DNA from: Bacteroidales bacterium UBA6377
GTDB lineage: Bacteria; Bacteroidota; Bacteroidia; Bacteroidales; UBA932
Assembly: GCA_002438805.1 (NCBI GenBank)
Contig: DJQV01000001.1
Span: 1-23,424 of the forward strand
Reading direction: 5' to 3'
DNA: 23,424 bases
Part shown: positions 23,170-23,424 of the stretch, in pieces
How the letters are laid out: each line of letters opens with the position of its first letter
How positions within the stretch are numbered: position 1 is the first letter of the stretch
Notes under the pieces: generated by a model
Told to the model about the DNA's origin: nothing
Database searches by the model: none
Seen by the model: only the letters and a program-made list of their open reading frames with translations
Made by a program: the position numbers and the translations under genes

Positions 23170-23242
23170 TGGAGATAAAGAGATTCGAACTCTTGACCCC
23201 CTGCTTGCAAAGCAGGTGCTCTACCAACTGAGCTATACCCCC
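23170..23242 (-). tRNA. tRNA-Ala (anticodon TGC)
   Basis: The 73-base gene folds as a full cloverleaf. The acceptor stem includes the G3-U70 pair that marks alanine tRNAs; the D arm is TAGCTCAGTTGGTAGAGCA, the anticodon loop TTTGCAA gives TGC, and the T loop is TTCGAAT. The discriminator base is A and no CCA is encoded. It lies 6 bases after tRNA-Ile on the same strand. Confidence 0.95.
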
Positions 23243-23248
23243 ATAACG

Positions 23249-23322
23249 TAGGCCCGCGCGGAGTTGAACCGCGGACCTCCACATTATCAGTGTGGCGCTC
23301 TAACCAACTGAGCTACGAGCCT
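23249..23322 (-). tRNA. tRNA-Ile (anticodon GAT)
   Basis: The 74-base gene has a complete cloverleaf: AGGCTCG pairs with CGGGCCT in the acceptor stem (one G-U pair), the anticodon loop CTGATAA gives GAT, the T stem is CGCGG/CCGCG with loop TTCAACT, and the discriminator is A. CCA is not encoded. The Ile-Ala order is the one found in 16S-23S spacers. Confidence 0.95.
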
Positions 23323-23424
23323 ATATTAATAATGAAAGACAGGTACACGCGGACCGGACCGGCTGACGTTTTGCCTTGTCCTTGAATCCTGTGCCTTGAA
23401 ATGCGAACCGCGAACGTCATAAGG
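23323..23424 (-). other. Upstream leader of the tRNA pair, or a 16S-tRNA spacer cut by the window edge
   Basis: No coding frame, no TAnnTTTG box and no 16S 3' end (anti-Shine-Dalgarno CCTCCTT) are visible in these 102 bases. A short tandem CGGACCGGACCGG lies at about 23352-23364. It could be a processed leader from an rRNA operon whose 16S gene lies to the right. Confidence 0.3.

Noticed and set aside
1..23424. CRISPR arrays, complete insertion sequences and riboswitches.
   Set aside because: No regularly spaced repeats, no transposase with terminal repeats and no recognisable riboswitch leader were seen on either strand.

Overview
The window looks like a Bacteroidales chromosome of fairly high GC. 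The evidence is promoter -7 boxes of the TAnnTTTG type, a B. fragilis Mpi-family invertase, a secreted tricorn-type S41 peptidase, a fused E1 alpha/beta dehydrogenase and an Rpn-type nuclease tail. Family or genus cannot be fixed from the sequence alone; an Alistipes-like or related gut lineage would fit the GC content.

Layout. (1) 1-281: the 3' end of an Rpn-type nuclease gene on the + strand, then a terminator serving the opposing operon. (2) 282-13105, all on the minus strand: seven tightly packed genes read as E2 (lipoyl acyltransferase), E3 (lipoamide dehydrogenase), E1 (fused alpha/beta), PHP-domain hydrolase, class II aldolase/SDR fusion, secreted tricorn-like peptidase, SorE-like zinc dehydrogenase. 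A Bacteroidetes-type promoter and an 18-bp palindrome lie just ahead of E2. (3) 13153-15333, minus strand: two half-size chromate-type transporters and a secreted, truncated GH20-like protein that has lost its catalytic Glu. (4) 15353-18512: an AT-richer accessory islet with a DUF1016/YhcG PD-(D/E)XK nuclease, the divergently read 5' third of a type IIG restriction-modification gene, and an Mpi-type serine recombinase whose gene cuts off the restriction gene. (5) 18662-23114, plus strand: a Pho-box-like repeat array, then pstS-pstC-pstA-pstB-phoU. (6) 23124-23322: one symmetrical terminator, then tRNA-Ala(TGC) and tRNA-Ile(GAT) on the minus strand, the pair normally found inside rRNA operons but with no 23S gene downstream.

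How the genes may work together. The seven-gene operon reads as a self-contained catabolic route: the zinc dehydrogenase and PHP enzyme would prepare a phosphorylated or acidic sugar or polyol, the aldolase would split it, the SDR domain would oxidise or reduce a product with NAD, and E1-E2-E3 would turn a 2-oxo acid (or similar carbonyl compound) into an acyl-CoA plus NADH. The substrate cannot be read from the sequence. The pst-phoU block is a standard high-affinity phosphate importer with one notable twist: the first periplasmic loop of PstC carries a shrunken copy of part of PstS.

Most promising points for follow-up: the PstS-like insert in PstC, the seven-gene operon with its promoter-adjacent palindrome, the pseudo-GH20 gene coupled to the transporters, and the restriction gene broken exactly at the recombinase end. 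No stretch longer than about 300 bases lacks a gene; the longest gap is 18513-18725.
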